A DNA stretch of 64,000 bases. Source: Polaribacter litorisediminis. GTDB taxonomy: Bacteria; Bacteroidota; Bacteroidia; Flavobacteriales; Flavobacteriaceae. Every line of letters begins with the position of its first letter. The first letter of the stretch is position 1. Both the position numbers and the translations under genes were made by a program. The DNA is taken from assembly GCF_019968605.1 (NCBI RefSeq), contig NZ_CP082966.1, forward strand, positions 3,523,501 through 3,587,500, given 5' to 3'. Positions 53,752 through 61,499 of the stretch are shown here, one piece after another. A model generated the notes under the pieces. The model ran no database searches and was not told the DNA's origin. It worked only from the letters and a program-made list of their open reading frames with translations.

Positions 53752-54696
53752 TTAATTCTTCTGATATCCATAGATATCCTCTAATAATATCTGCTCTCCA
53801 GATTCATCAACAATAGTAAGATTGTAGTTAATGTTTATTTTAGTTCCTAATGTTGCGTGGTAGTATATAAGCCAAGCAGCGGCTTCATTAGTGGCAATAC
53901 AACCATTAGAATAAGGTTTGCCCAATGAAATAGGATTGGTGGTAGGATGAATCATTTGCCCATTTCTGATACCATTTATCTCTGTTTCAATAAAAGGAAT
54001 TTGAGGTAATCGCGTCACTTTTTTATCATCTCTAGTGGTACTAAAATACTGCTTACCGTTTACAGGATCGTAATAATCAGGATTCCTGATATGATCAACA
54101 ATACTTCCGGTTCCAGTAATAGTTCTTAAATCGGTTACTCTATTGCCCATTTTTAAGTATTTCTTTTCATTTCTGCCTACTCTAATGGGAAACTCATATA
54201 ACAAAACTGAATCTTCATAAATGCGAAGTTTATATTCTGGTATATTCACATCTATAATTGTGTTTTGAAACGAAGAAATAATTTCTTCCGCTTTTGCTAA
54301 AACAGGAACCATAAAGACACTATTTTTTTTTAACACAACCATTTCTCTTTGATTGTATACAAAAGAATCTTTGGCTTTCATTCTATAATAATCAGTATTT
54401 TGAAGTCTATCAATAATCCGAGGATTTGCTCTTACCAAAAGATGTTCTGTTAAAGAATATGGTGTTAAGGAGTCATAACGAGTCACTAAAGAGTCTATAA
54501 ATTCAAAATAATGCTTAACAGTGATATTTTTTTTTACGTGAATAGTAAACAAAGTGTCATTTACAACAACTACTGTTTGGGTAATTTTATTCTGTGAAAA
54601 GTTTTGTCTATTATTTTCTTTAAGATAGTATAATAAGACGATTGCCAATCCTACCATTCCAAAAAGTTTGCTATATATTTTATTGAATAAGTGCAT
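53752..54696 (-). CDS. L,D-transpeptidase (YkuD domain)
   Basis: 314 residues, N-terminal membrane anchor (about 10-28). YkuD catalytic domain at about 150-290: IIDVNIPEYKLRIYEDSVLL, the His of MIHPTTNPISL and the nucleophile Cys in KPYSNGCIATNEAAAW. The motif is SNGC instead of the common S/T-HGC. Crosslinks peptidoglycan (3-3 bonds) or attaches outer-membrane proteins in the periplasm. It sits between ncRNA units C and D. I see no CRP/FNR operator of its own, so read-through from the unit D promoter (about 620 nt upstream) is one possible source of expression. Confidence 0.88.
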   Translation of the reverse strand: MHLFNKIYSKLFGMVGLAIVLLYYLKENNRQNFSQNKITQTVVVVNDTLFTIHVKKNITVKHYFEFIDSLVTRYDSLTPYSLTEHLLVRANPRIIDRLQNTDYYRMKAKDSFVYNQREMVVLKKNSVFMVPVLAKAEEIISSFQNTIIDVNIPEYKLRIYEDSVLLYEFPIRVGRNEKKYLKMGNRVTDLRTITGTGSIVDHIRNPDYYDPVNGKQYFSTTRDDKKVTRLPQIPFIETEINGIRNGQMIHPTTNPISLGKPYSNGCIATNEAAAWLIYYHATLGTKININYNLTIVDESGEQILLEDIYGYQKN

Positions 54697-54812
54697 TTAA
54701 ATTGAATAGGAATGAGTAACGAATCTTTTATTTTTTAATTCTCTAGTTGAATTGTATTTGTAAAAAGAGAATTCTTTAAAATTAAAACAGAAGGCCTAAG
54801 AAATTACTTATT

Positions 54813-55313
54813 TATAAAAAAACTGGAAGCTATAAAAACCTCCAGCTTTTTGGTGGCATAAAAAACTTTTTATACCGATTCAATTCCCCAATTGACTCTT
54901 ACTATTTTTTTAATTTATACTGTAATTTATAAAAGTAAAAACGGAAAGCCTGAACTTTCCGTTTTCTATGAAGTTCTTTTTATTTTATTTATAAATACCA
55001 ATCAGATAAAAAATTCTATCTCTAGCAAATTTTTACAAACGTATTTTTAAAATAAAAATGTCAATTACTTCATATAACTTCTCCTACTTTGCCATAAGCA
55101 GAAATCATTTATCAAAGAAATCGAAAACCCCAAATATTTCGATTTCTTGGAAGATATAATGTAGTTTAAGAATACTTGCTCTTTCTATAATCCTATTGCT
55201 AGAAACATATATCACAACACTTAAAATACGTTTTATAACTCCAAAATTTAATGGATATTACTACCCAAAAATCCACACTTTAATGCTTTCAAAGAACTTA
55301 CTTTTACAAGTAC
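54813..55313 (-). ncRNA. Candidate structured ncRNA, copy D (upstream of the L,D-transpeptidase)
   Basis: boxA-like GTTCTTTGAAA at 55287-55297. Terminal hairpin (54823-54845) is CUGGAGG paired with CUUCCAG, that is, one G-C of copies A-C has become G-U. The long stem here pairs AAGAAATCGAAA with TTTCGATTTCTT, removing the G-U of A-C. GGGTA/TATCC replaces GGATA/TATCC. Ends about 115 bp before the L,D-transpeptidase start on the same strand, so it could act as its leader. Confidence 0.72.
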
Positions 55314-55317
55314 ACTG

Positions 55318-55360
55318 CAAATATACATGCGCTTTATACTATAAGAACTGACCTAGGTCA
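55318..55360 (-). promoter_or_regulatory. CRP/FNR-type promoter of ncRNA copy D
   Basis: Perfectly palindromic operator CTGACCTAGGTCAG (TGA-N6-TCA at 55349-55360), 23-nt spacer, TATATTTG at 55318-55325. Confidence 0.82.
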
Positions 55361-55388
55361 GTTGGAGTATTTTTTTTATATAAAAAGT

Positions 55389-55615
55389 TATTGTTGTCCG
55401 ATTAAAATTAGCTAAAGTGTTTTAAAGTCTTGATAGTCTTGATTTTAAAGAGTTTTTAAAGTAGTACACCTTGCTTTTAAAACCGCTTTAGAATTTATGA
55501 TGTATCGAAAAATTTAAAATCGTAATAATATTGTTTTTCAGTTAGTTACATTCAAGTCTTTGTTCTTGATTCTAACAGCGAAAGCGGTCTTTTTATCTTT
55601 TATCGGACAACAATG
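55389..55615 (-). mobile_element. MITE, 227 bp, copy 2 (inverted)
   Basis: Ends ATTGTTGTCCGAT / ATCGGACAACAAT, flanked by the 9-bp duplication ATAAAAAGT (55380-55388, 55616-55624). Opposite orientation to copies 1 and 3. Inserted just upstream of the ncRNA D operator, between it and the end of the OmpA gene. Confidence 0.9.
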
Positions 55616-55671
55616 ATAAAAAGTATTTTATACTAATTCTCATTTGAAATTAATTGGTATCACAAAAAGTA

Positions 55672-55703
55672 AAAACGAAAAGCGTGAACTTTTCGTTTTC
55701 TAA
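55672..55703 (-). terminator. Terminator of the OmpA gene, related to ncRNA hairpin
   Basis: AAAACGAAAAG / CTTTTCGTTTT (55672-55699). It is a covarying version of the AAAACGGAAAG / CTTTCCGTTTT hairpin found in all five ncRNA units, including the preceding AAAAAGT. Confidence 0.75.
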
Positions 55704-55729
55704 AAAGTTAATTATTAACTTCTATAATT

Positions 55730-56608
55730 TTAGTTTGAAGACACCGTTTCTGGCATTGCTAGCAAATTAAAAAATTCATCTAATTTTGGAATAATAATAA
55801 TTTCGGTTCTACGATTAGATGCTCTACCCTTTGAAGTTTTATTGGTGTCTTTTGGCATATATTCAGATCTTCCACCGGCCGTCATTCGTTCTGGCTGCAC
55901 ATTAAAATTAGTTTGCATTAACCGGACAATAGCTGTTGCTCGCTTGGTACTTAAATCCCAATTATCTTCCATACAATTTGTTTTGATAGGAACTGTATCT
56001 GTGTGTCCTTCAACAAGAATATCTAATTCTTTGTGATCATTGACAATTTTTGCTATTTTACCAATAACGGCTTGTGCAGATTTATGAACTCTATAACTAC
56101 CCGATTTAAATAGCATTCTGTCTGAAATAGAAACATATACAACTCCTTTCTTAACCTCAATATTTATGTCTTCATCGTCAAAATTATTTAAAGATTTTTT
56201 CAAATTCATGACCAGTGCAAGGTTTAGAGAATCTTTTTGTTGCATAGAGTTTGTTAAATCTTTAATATATGTGTTTTGTTCATTTAAAGCCTCTAAAGAC
56301 TTCTTAATGCTTTCTGCCCCAAATTTACTGACAATAGAAAGATCAGAAAGTCTCTCTAATAAATTGGTGTTTGTACTTTTAAAATAATCAGATTCTTTTT
56401 CTAATACCTTCACCCTATTTTTTTCATTCGCTAGGTTATTTTCGATTACTAAGAGTTCGTTAGACTTTGTTTCTAGTTCGTTTAAAGTAGTTCTAAGTTC
56501 GCCCTCACAAACTGCCACACTGTTTTCTAAATCTGTATATTTTTTCTGACTTACGCAGGATGTTAAAAGTGTCAGAACAATAATAGTAGTAAACTTTATA
56601 ATTTTCAT
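55730..56608 (-). CDS. OmpA-family lipoprotein
   Basis: 292 residues. Lipoprotein signal (IIVLTLLTSCVSQKKYTDLE, Cys 18), long coiled coil (about 25-135, with regularly spaced Leu/Asn/Glu), then the peptidoglycan-binding OmpA domain (about 160-285: VEGHTDTVPIKTNCMEDNWD, LSTKRATAIVRLM, GRASNRRTEIIIIPKL). Anchored in the outer membrane and holding the cell wall. Controlled by the CRP/FNR-type promoter at 56649-56691. Confidence 0.9.
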   Translation of the reverse strand: MKIIKFTTIIVLTLLTSCVSQKKYTDLENSVAVCEGELRTTLNELETKSNELLVIENNLANEKNRVKVLEKESDYFKSTNTNLLERLSDLSIVSKFGAESIKKSLEALNEQNTYIKDLTNSMQQKDSLNLALVMNLKKSLNNFDDEDINIEVKKGVVYVSISDRMLFKSGSYRVHKSAQAVIGKIAKIVNDHKELDILVEGHTDTVPIKTNCMEDNWDLSTKRATAIVRLMQTNFNVQPERMTAGGRSEYMPKDTNKTSKGRASNRRTEIIIIPKLDEFFNLLAMPETVSSN

Positions 56609-56648
56609 TTTGTTTAGTTTTAATGATTAATACTGAAATATTTATTAG

Positions 56649-56691
56649 CAAAGAAACCCACAAAAGTTAATTGAATCAATGACGTGAATCA
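56649..56691 (-). promoter_or_regulatory. CRP/FNR-type promoter of the OmpA lipoprotein gene
   Basis: Operator ACTGATTCACGTCATT (TGA-N6-TCA at 56680-56691, minus strand), 23-nt spacer, TTTCTTTG (56649-56656) in the -7 position. Same spacing as the ncRNA promoters. Confidence 0.72.
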
Positions 56692-56822
56692 GTTATAACC
56701 TAAATATACCCTTCGTTAAGCATTGATTTTTAAATATTTAAACATATCGTATTTTATTTAAGTCCAATAATGATTGTTATTTTATAATAATTTAACTAAT
56801 TGTATATCACTATGATCTAAAC

Positions 56823-56993
56823 GGTGGAATAACCGCAATAAAGAACAGACTACTTATTTATGAGTTTCAAAACAAAATAATCTTAACTAAAATTGTAAAT
56901 CTATTCTGTATTGAAACCTATAATCATCTTCCAAATTTCTTTAAAAAAGAGGAATTCTTTCTTTGGTTCTATAAAAAAGTGAGAGCCGTGTAA
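56823..56993 (+). pseudogene. Remnant of a paralogue of the sigma-like gene at 58035
   Basis: An open stretch without a good start reads LTKIVNLFCIETYNHLPNFF then KKEEFFLWFYKKVRAV and a stop (56991-56993). The 58035 protein has LNNLIDQLFIETYDHIENFS then DDDEFYIWLYKKTNEI at the same place. About half of the aligned residues agree. Both the N- and C-terminal parts are lost. Confidence 0.65.
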
Positions 56994-57019
56994 CATTATT
57001 TTAATCAAATAATGTTACA
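56989..57019. other. Strong AT-rich hairpin
   Basis: TGTAACATTATTT / AAATAATGTTACA, a perfect 13-bp stem with a 5-nt loop, right after the sigma-like remnant. It has no T-run on either side, so it is not an obvious terminator. Confidence 0.4.
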
Positions 57020-57029
57020 ATAAATCGTC

Positions 57030-57245
57030 TTTTTATGGCTTACTTTTTATTAAAAAAATGAGCATAACGAAGACTACATGAATGCTGTTTTAAAATTACT
57101 GTAAAATAAAATGATGATTTTTTTCTTTATAGAAAATAGAAAAATAAAGCATCGCATTCGTTACGATTTCTTTTTATGTTGAAATAGAAAGGAAAAAAGG
57201 GTGTTTTATTGAGGGCATTTCAATGCAGAATTGGTATCATGTAAA
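57030..57245 (+). repeat. Dispersed R3 repeat, copy 3 (intact, empty MITE site)
   Basis: CTTACTTTTTATTAAAAAAA, then TACTGTAAAATAAAATGATG, AAAATAAAGCATCGCATTCG and GTTGAAATAGAAAGGAAAAA. Almost the same sequence at 61500-61890 is split by MITE copy 3; here the target ATAGAAAAT (57129-57137) is unfilled. Confidence 0.6.
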
Positions 57246-57306
57246 TTCACTTAAAGATTGCTTCATATTTTAAAGAGTTCAATTTGTAAAAAAGGTAATT
57301 TCTATT

Positions 57307-57815
57307 CATAAAAAAACTGGAAGCTATAAAACTTCCAGTCTAATAATGGTCTGAAAATTAATTTTCATACCAACCCCAACTATTACTGTTATGCTTAGGT
57401 CTTATTAAGCACATATATTTTTAATTCTTTTTTAAAAGAGTAAAAACGGAAAGCCTAAACTTTCCGTTTTCTATGAAGTTCATATTATTTTATCTAGCAA
57501 TACCAATTAATTAAAAAATTCTATCTCTAGCAAATTTTTACAAACGGATTTTTAAAAGAAAAATGCTAATCACTTCATACGATCTCTGTTACTTTGCAGC
57601 AAATAGAAATCATTTTTTTAAAGAAATCGAAACACCGAAATGTCTCGATTTCTTCGAAGATATTAAATGTAAATCGAAGACTACTTGTTCTTTATATACT
57701 TCTATATACATCACAAGACTTAAAAATACACCTCAATAACTCCAAAATTTATTAGATATTACTATCCAATAAATTATCTTTTATCAAATTATCAAAGAAC
57801 TTGTTTTTTAATTAT
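57307..57815 (-). ncRNA. Candidate structured ncRNA, copy E
   Basis: The most diverged copy. boxA-like GTTCTTTGATA at 57790-57800. Terminal hairpin (57317-57338) pairs CUGGAAG with CUUCCAG, a full A-U replacement of the G-C seen in A-C. The AAAACGGAAAG hairpin (57443-57470) is unchanged. GGATA pairs with TATCT. Upstream of the OmpA gene by about 700 bp on the same strand, with repeats between. Confidence 0.72.
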
Positions 57816-57819
57816 ACTA

Positions 57820-57862
57820 CAAATATACAGTCACTTTATAGCCTCTAAAATGACCGGGGTCA
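57820..57862 (-). promoter_or_regulatory. CRP/FNR-type promoter of ncRNA copy E
   Basis: TGA-N6-TCA at 57851-57862 (TGACCGGGGTCA, plus strand), 23-nt spacer, TATATTTG at 57820-57827. Confidence 0.8.
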
Positions 57863-57960
57863 GTTGAGGCATTTTTTTAAAAATAAAATTACATCTTGTC
57901 ATAATATTACTTCTAAAATATGAACTCATTTCATTACCATCTAAAATAAATAAAGCTTAC

Positions 57961-58003
57961 TGACGCTCGTCATTTTACAAAACTTCTTCTGGTTGCATCT
58001 TTA
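57961..58003 (+). promoter_or_regulatory. CRP/FNR-type promoter of the sigma-like/DnaJ operon
   Basis: TGACGCTCGTCA (57961-57972), 23-nt spacer, CATCTTTA (57996-58003) in the -7 place; weaker than the others (TTTA, not TTTG). Its location means the operon must start translation downstream, at 58035. Confidence 0.55.
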
Positions 58004-58034
58004 TAACTCTAATTTAGAACCTAAGACAAAACCT

Positions 58035-58496
58035 ATGGACAATGAGACTCCTTATCATATAATTCGAAAAGAACTTCGAAGCTCTATAAAGGAAAAACTT
58101 CCTAAACTAAAGCTCCTAAAGAAGAAAGAAGATGAAATTAAATTCTATGATGTACTCTTAGATATTGAACCTAATATCAAAAAGCATATCATTAAAATAA
58201 TACATACTGATATTCAAAAAGTTCATTTTAAGAAGATTACATACAACTTGAATAATCTTATAGATCAATTATTTATTGAAACTTATGATCATATTGAAAA
58301 TTTCTCTGATGACGATGAGTTTTATATATGGCTTTACAAAAAAACCAATGAAATTCTAGATGATGTTATGATACAAGAACTAGAAGAAATTGCACAAATA
58401 AGAAACAGCTCACTTAAAAAGGTTCAGCAACTGTTAAACGAAACAAAAAAAGCATTACAAATAAGTTTTTTCAACAGATATCCTGTCAACTCATAA
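58035..58496 (+). CDS. Sigma-70-like small protein of unknown function
   Basis: Started at ATG 58035 (MDNETPYHIIRKELRSSIKE) because the earlier in-frame TTG (57993) lies inside the promoter. 153 residues, helical. The middle, LFIETYDHIENFSDDDEFYI-WLYKKTNEILDD, resembles sigma region 2 (compare xAFxxFxxFxxxxxFxxWLYRIARN). The end, EIAQIRNSSLKKVQQLLNET, could be a short region-4-like helix. It may be a diverged sigma factor or a decoy of one; only weak evidence. First gene of an operon with a CbpA-like chaperone, 12 bp apart. A decayed paralogue lies at 56823. Confidence 0.5.
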   Translation: MDNETPYHIIRKELRSSIKEKLPKLKLLKKKEDEIKFYDVLLDIEPNIKKHIIKIIHTDIQKVHFKKITYNLNNLIDQLFIETYDHIENFSDDDEFYIWLYKKTNEILDDVMIQELEEIAQIRNSSLKKVQQLLNETKKALQISFFNRYPVNS

Positions 58497-58508
58497 CGCT
58501 CTTTGTAA

Positions 58509-59447
58509 ATGGAATATAAAGATTATTATAAAATATTAGGTGTTAAAAAAGACGCTTCTTTAAGAGAAATTAAAAGAGCGTATCGAAAACTTGCGGCTAA
58601 ATATCATCCGGATAAAAACCCTAATAACAAAGGTGCAGAAGAAAAATTTAAAGAAATTAACGAAGCAAATGGAGTTTTAAGTGATGCAAAAAAAAGAGAA
58701 AAATATGATGCTTTAGGGTCTAATTGGGAAGCCTATCAACATACAGGAGATGACTGGAAAAAGTATGCAAACCAAAATACCAGAAGAAGACGTACTTATC
58801 AAGGGGATCCTTCAGGGTTTTATGGGCAACAAAACGGCGGAGAAACTTTTTCTAGCTTTTTCGAAACTTTTTTTGGCGGTGGTAGACAGCGAGCTAGAGG
58901 ACAACAAGCAGAATTTTCTGGTGGTGACATTCAGGCTGAAATGCCCATCACACTTATGGAAGCATATCATGGAAGTAAGCGCACTTTTAAAATTCATAAT
59001 TCAACTTTAAGAATCAATATAAAACCTGGTTCTTATCATGATCAACAATTAAAAATTAAAGGAAAAGGGCAGCCAGGCATACAAGGAGGAAAAATGGGAG
59101 ATTTATACATCACCTTAAAAGTACAGCAAGATGATCGCTTTAAAAGAAAAGCAAACGACTTACTTTATGAGATTCCTGTAGATTTATATACAGCCATTTT
59201 AGGGGGTAAAATAGGCATAACAACTTTTACCGGTAACTTAAAAATAACAGTCCCTAAAGGAAGTGAAACAGGAAAAACACTCCGAGTAAAAGGAAAAGGA
59301 ATGCCTATATATGGCAACCCGACAGAATTCGGAGATTTATTGGTAAAATTAAATGTGAATTTACCTAAAAACCTGACAAAAGAAGAAGAAGAAATTTTTA
59401 AAAAATTACAAAATTTAAGAGAATCAAAAACTGTAAATACTAATTAA
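58509..59447 (+). CDS. cbpA: DnaJ-type co-chaperone (CbpA-like)
   Basis: 312 residues. J domain (1-70: [23 protein letters not shown] in [10 protein letters not shown]), a Gly/Phe-rich and aromatic linker with [19 protein letters not shown], then the C-terminal substrate-binding domains (about 130-300: [20 protein letters not shown]). There is no cysteine-rich zinc finger, so CbpA type rather than DnaJ. Assists Hsp70 in stress. Part of the CRP/FNR-type-controlled operon with the small protein genes that follow. Confidence 0.92.
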   Translation: MEYKDYYKILGVKKDASLREIKRAYRKLAAKYHPDKNPNNKGAEEKFKEINEANGVLSDAKKREKYDALGSNWEAYQHTGDDWKKYANQNTRRRRTYQGDPSGFYGQQNGGETFSSFFETFFGGGRQRARGQQAEFSGGDIQAEMPITLMEAYHGSKRTFKIHNSTLRINIKPGSYHDQQLKIKGKGQPGIQGGKMGDLYITLKVQQDDRFKRKANDLLYEIPVDLYTAILGGKIGITTFTGNLKITVPKGSETGKTLRVKGKGMPIYGNPTEFGDLLVKLNVNLPKNLTKEEEEIFKKLQNLRESKTVNTN

Positions 59448-59460
59448 AAACGACCTACTT

Positions 59461-59721
59461 ATGAGTTTATTAGACAAAAAAATCATACCAGGAAACCACG
59501 GCAAAACATTTGGAACCAATGCAAAAACTAGCGATGATTTAAAGAGTATTAAAACTAAAATATTAGAGTTAGAAGGAATAAAAAGTGTGGAGCTTAATAA
59601 TACCGTTTTTCCAAAAGAATTTACTATTCATACGTCTAAACTAGTTACAATAGAGGAAATAGAAGAAAAAGTAAAGGCTGCTGGTTTTCATTCAGTACCA
59701 AAAAAAACGTTTATACTCTGA
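59461..59721 (+). CDS. Small HMA-fold-like protein without metal cysteines
   Basis: 86 residues. About 20-80 has the beta-alpha-beta pattern of heavy-metal-associated domains (LKSIKTKILELEGIKSVELN ... FTIHTSKLVTIEEIEEKVKAAGF), but there is no CxxC or any cysteine. It may have lost metal binding. 13 bp after the DnaJ-like gene, same operon. Confidence 0.6.
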   Translation: MSLLDKKIIPGNHGKTFGTNAKTSDDLKSIKTKILELEGIKSVELNNTVFPKEFTIHTSKLVTIEEIEEKVKAAGFHSVPKKTFIL

Positions 59722-59815
59722 TCAATACTAACTTTTAAACACCATAAAAACAAAGGTTTATTTACTTTACTATAAATAACAAATTAAATTCATAATTAAA
59801 ATAAAAACATATATC

Positions 59816-60223
59816 ATGAAAACTAAAATAGCAAATCCAAAAACAGCATTACTTTTAGAGGCAGGATTAAACGTACTTCATTTTGAAAGTGTAGAATGGT
59901 TAGATACTATTGCCTTTTGGAAAGACGAAGTAAAATTCTTTTACAAGATTTTAAGTGAAAAAGAATCTTCAGAAAAAAATAATTCGGACTACCATAGAAT
60001 GCTAAAAACACTCGATAAAATTCATCTTGATTTGTTTGATGATTTAGAGCATAGCATTATTGAACACGAAAAATTATTATCAAAAATAGAACAAGGACAT
60101 AAAGGAGTTTCAGATTACGAATACCGAGAAAAACATCGTCATATTTATGCCCGAATGGACACTTTTACCAATGATTTTAAAAACTTTAAACGAGTTGTTT
60201 TTCAATATATAAAAGGGTTATAG
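59816..60223 (+). CDS. Helical hypothetical protein, paralogue of 61009-61395
   Basis: 135 residues, all helical, charged (LHFESVEWLDTIAFWKDEVKF). The 61009 gene has the same pattern (MHFEHTQWKGELAFWRDELKS), and both have a long-helix layout and similar ends (YARMDTFTNDFKNFKRVVFQYI versus YAELKKDFFRFL). Function unknown. Likely the fourth gene of the operon started at 57961. Confidence 0.65.
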   Translation: MKTKIANPKTALLLEAGLNVLHFESVEWLDTIAFWKDEVKFFYKILSEKESSEKNNSDYHRMLKTLDKIHLDLFDDLEHSIIEHEKLLSKIEQGHKGVSDYEYREKHRHIYARMDTFTNDFKNFKRVVFQYIKGL

Positions 60224-60252
60224 TAAAAAACATCATCTAAAAAACAAGCACC

Positions 60253-60612
60253 ATGAAGCTAATCATATACCCTAAAGAACAAAAGACATCTGAATCTATT
60301 CAGAACCTTATGGAATTTTATTACAGTCTAAAAATGCATCATTTGGCAAGCGACCTATTGAATAAAGGATTGTCGCCAGAACAAATTTCAAATGCCGTGT
60401 CGATGGCTATTAAAATAGCCCAATCCTCGGGTATTGGAACTCAAAAGCATTTTATGCCTGTTTATAGTTCCATAGATCAACAAATAATTAAGGATTGTAA
60501 GCTTTCTGCTATAGGGTATGGATTGGTATTGATGAATGCAAACCCAAATTTAGCAGTTGTAGGAGACTTTCAAGTAAGTTTATTAAAGAAATTTATGATG
60601 ATAGAAGATTAA
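60253..60612 (+). CDS. Conserved hypothetical protein
   Basis: 119 residues, no signal, mixed alpha/beta. Pattern IIYPKEQKTSESIQNLMEFY ... GLSPEQISNAVSMAIKIAQS suggests a small regulatory or binding protein. I do not recognise the family. Last gene of the operon, with a strong terminator at 60625-60659. Confidence 0.55.
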   Translation: MKLIIYPKEQKTSESIQNLMEFYYSLKMHHLASDLLNKGLSPEQISNAVSMAIKIAQSSGIGTQKHFMPVYSSIDQQIIKDCKLSAIGYGLVLMNANPNLAVVGDFQVSLLKKFMMIED

Positions 60613-60624
60613 TTTTAAATACTT

Positions 60625-60667
60625 ATGAGATATCGTTATACTCCATAATGATATCTCATTTTTTACT
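60625..60667 (+). terminator. Terminator of the sigma-like/DnaJ operon
   Basis: ATGAGATATC / GATATCTCAT stem (15-nt loop) followed by T-run. Confidence 0.8.
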
Positions 60668-60734
60668 TTTAAAAAGATTTTTTATATTAATTGGTCTTCC
60701 AAATGAATGTTTGTAAATTTAAAATCAATTTTCT

Positions 60735-60965
60735 TGAGATGCTTTAGAAAATAAAAGCATAGCATTCGTTGCAGTTATTTATGGTATGGATATAGAAAGG
60801 AAATGAAAAATAATTTAGTCAGATATTTTAATGTTTATTTCGAACTACACAATTTTAGATATATAATGCCGCAAAAAATTGTCTTTTTTCCTTACTCTCT
60901 ACAAAAAATGACGGCAACGAAAGCTACGCTCATACTTTTTAAATTTCAATGAATTAAAAAAATAA
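60735..60965 (+). repeat. Dispersed R3 repeat, copy 4
   Basis: GAAAATAAAAGCATAGCATTCGTT and GATATAGAAAGGAAATGAAA, then a CTTACTCTCTACAAAAAATG module. Fills most of the 396-bp gap; no gene seen. Confidence 0.5.
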
Positions 60966-61008
60966 CACTCATTTATTTACGCGGCAGCATACATTTAAAT
61001 GGGTATTA

Positions 61009-61395
61009 TTACATATACTTCGTTAAAAATCTAAAAAAATCTTTTTTAAGTTCTGCGTAAATTTGCCTTTGTGTTTCCATGTCTTTTCTGCATTTCAAAT
61101 GCTTTTTTGTTAATTGCACATCCAAAGCATTTTTTCCTGTTTTACTTTGCCCAGCAATGCGTGTTTCATGTTCCTCGATATTTTCTTGCAAATCTTCGAT
61201 AACACCGCCATGAAATATAAATTCATTTTGATAATGCTCTAATTGAGATAAAACCTCTTTATCCGTCCAGCGTGTTACCAATTCACTCAAACGATTATTA
61301 AAAGATTTTAATTCATCTCTCCAAAAGGCGAGTTCTCCTTTCCATTGTGTATGCTCAAAATGCATATTAGAATTAAATAAAACTTCTGTGATCAT
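61009..61395 (-). CDS. Helical hypothetical protein, paralogue of 59816-60223
   Basis: 128 residues, helical and charged (THWKGELAFWRDELKS-type pattern near the N-terminus). See the paralogue. Function unknown. Its CRP/FNR-type promoter (61424-61466) puts it in the same regulon as the DnaJ operon. Confidence 0.65.
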   Translation of the reverse strand: MITEVLFNSNMHFEHTQWKGELAFWRDELKSFNNRLSELVTRWTDKEVLSQLEHYQNEFIFHGGVIEDLQENIEEHETRIAGQSKTGKNALDVQLTKKHLKCRKDMETQRQIYAELKKDFFRFLTKYM

Positions 61396-61423
61396 AATAG
61401 TATATTTTTAATAATATCAAGCT

Positions 61424-61466
61424 CAAAGATTGTATTTTATCGATTCATTAAAACTGATCTTAGTCA
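61424..61466 (-). promoter_or_regulatory. CRP/FNR-type promoter of the 61009-61395 gene
   Basis: TGA-N6-TCA at 61455-61466 (core of ACTGATCTTAGTCATT, plus strand), 23-nt spacer, AATCTTTG (61424-61431) in the -7 place on the minus strand. Confidence 0.65.
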
Positions 61467-61499
61467 TTTTTGAAAATTTTAATACAAAATCATCTACTA

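Noticed and set aside
51500..57870. rRNA operon fragments, because of the boxA sequences
   Set aside because: No 16S or 23S sequence follows; only the boxA word is shared.
57993..58034. Upstream TTG start for the sigma-like gene
   Set aside because: It falls inside the predicted -7 region of the promoter at 57961-58003, so it would precede the transcript.
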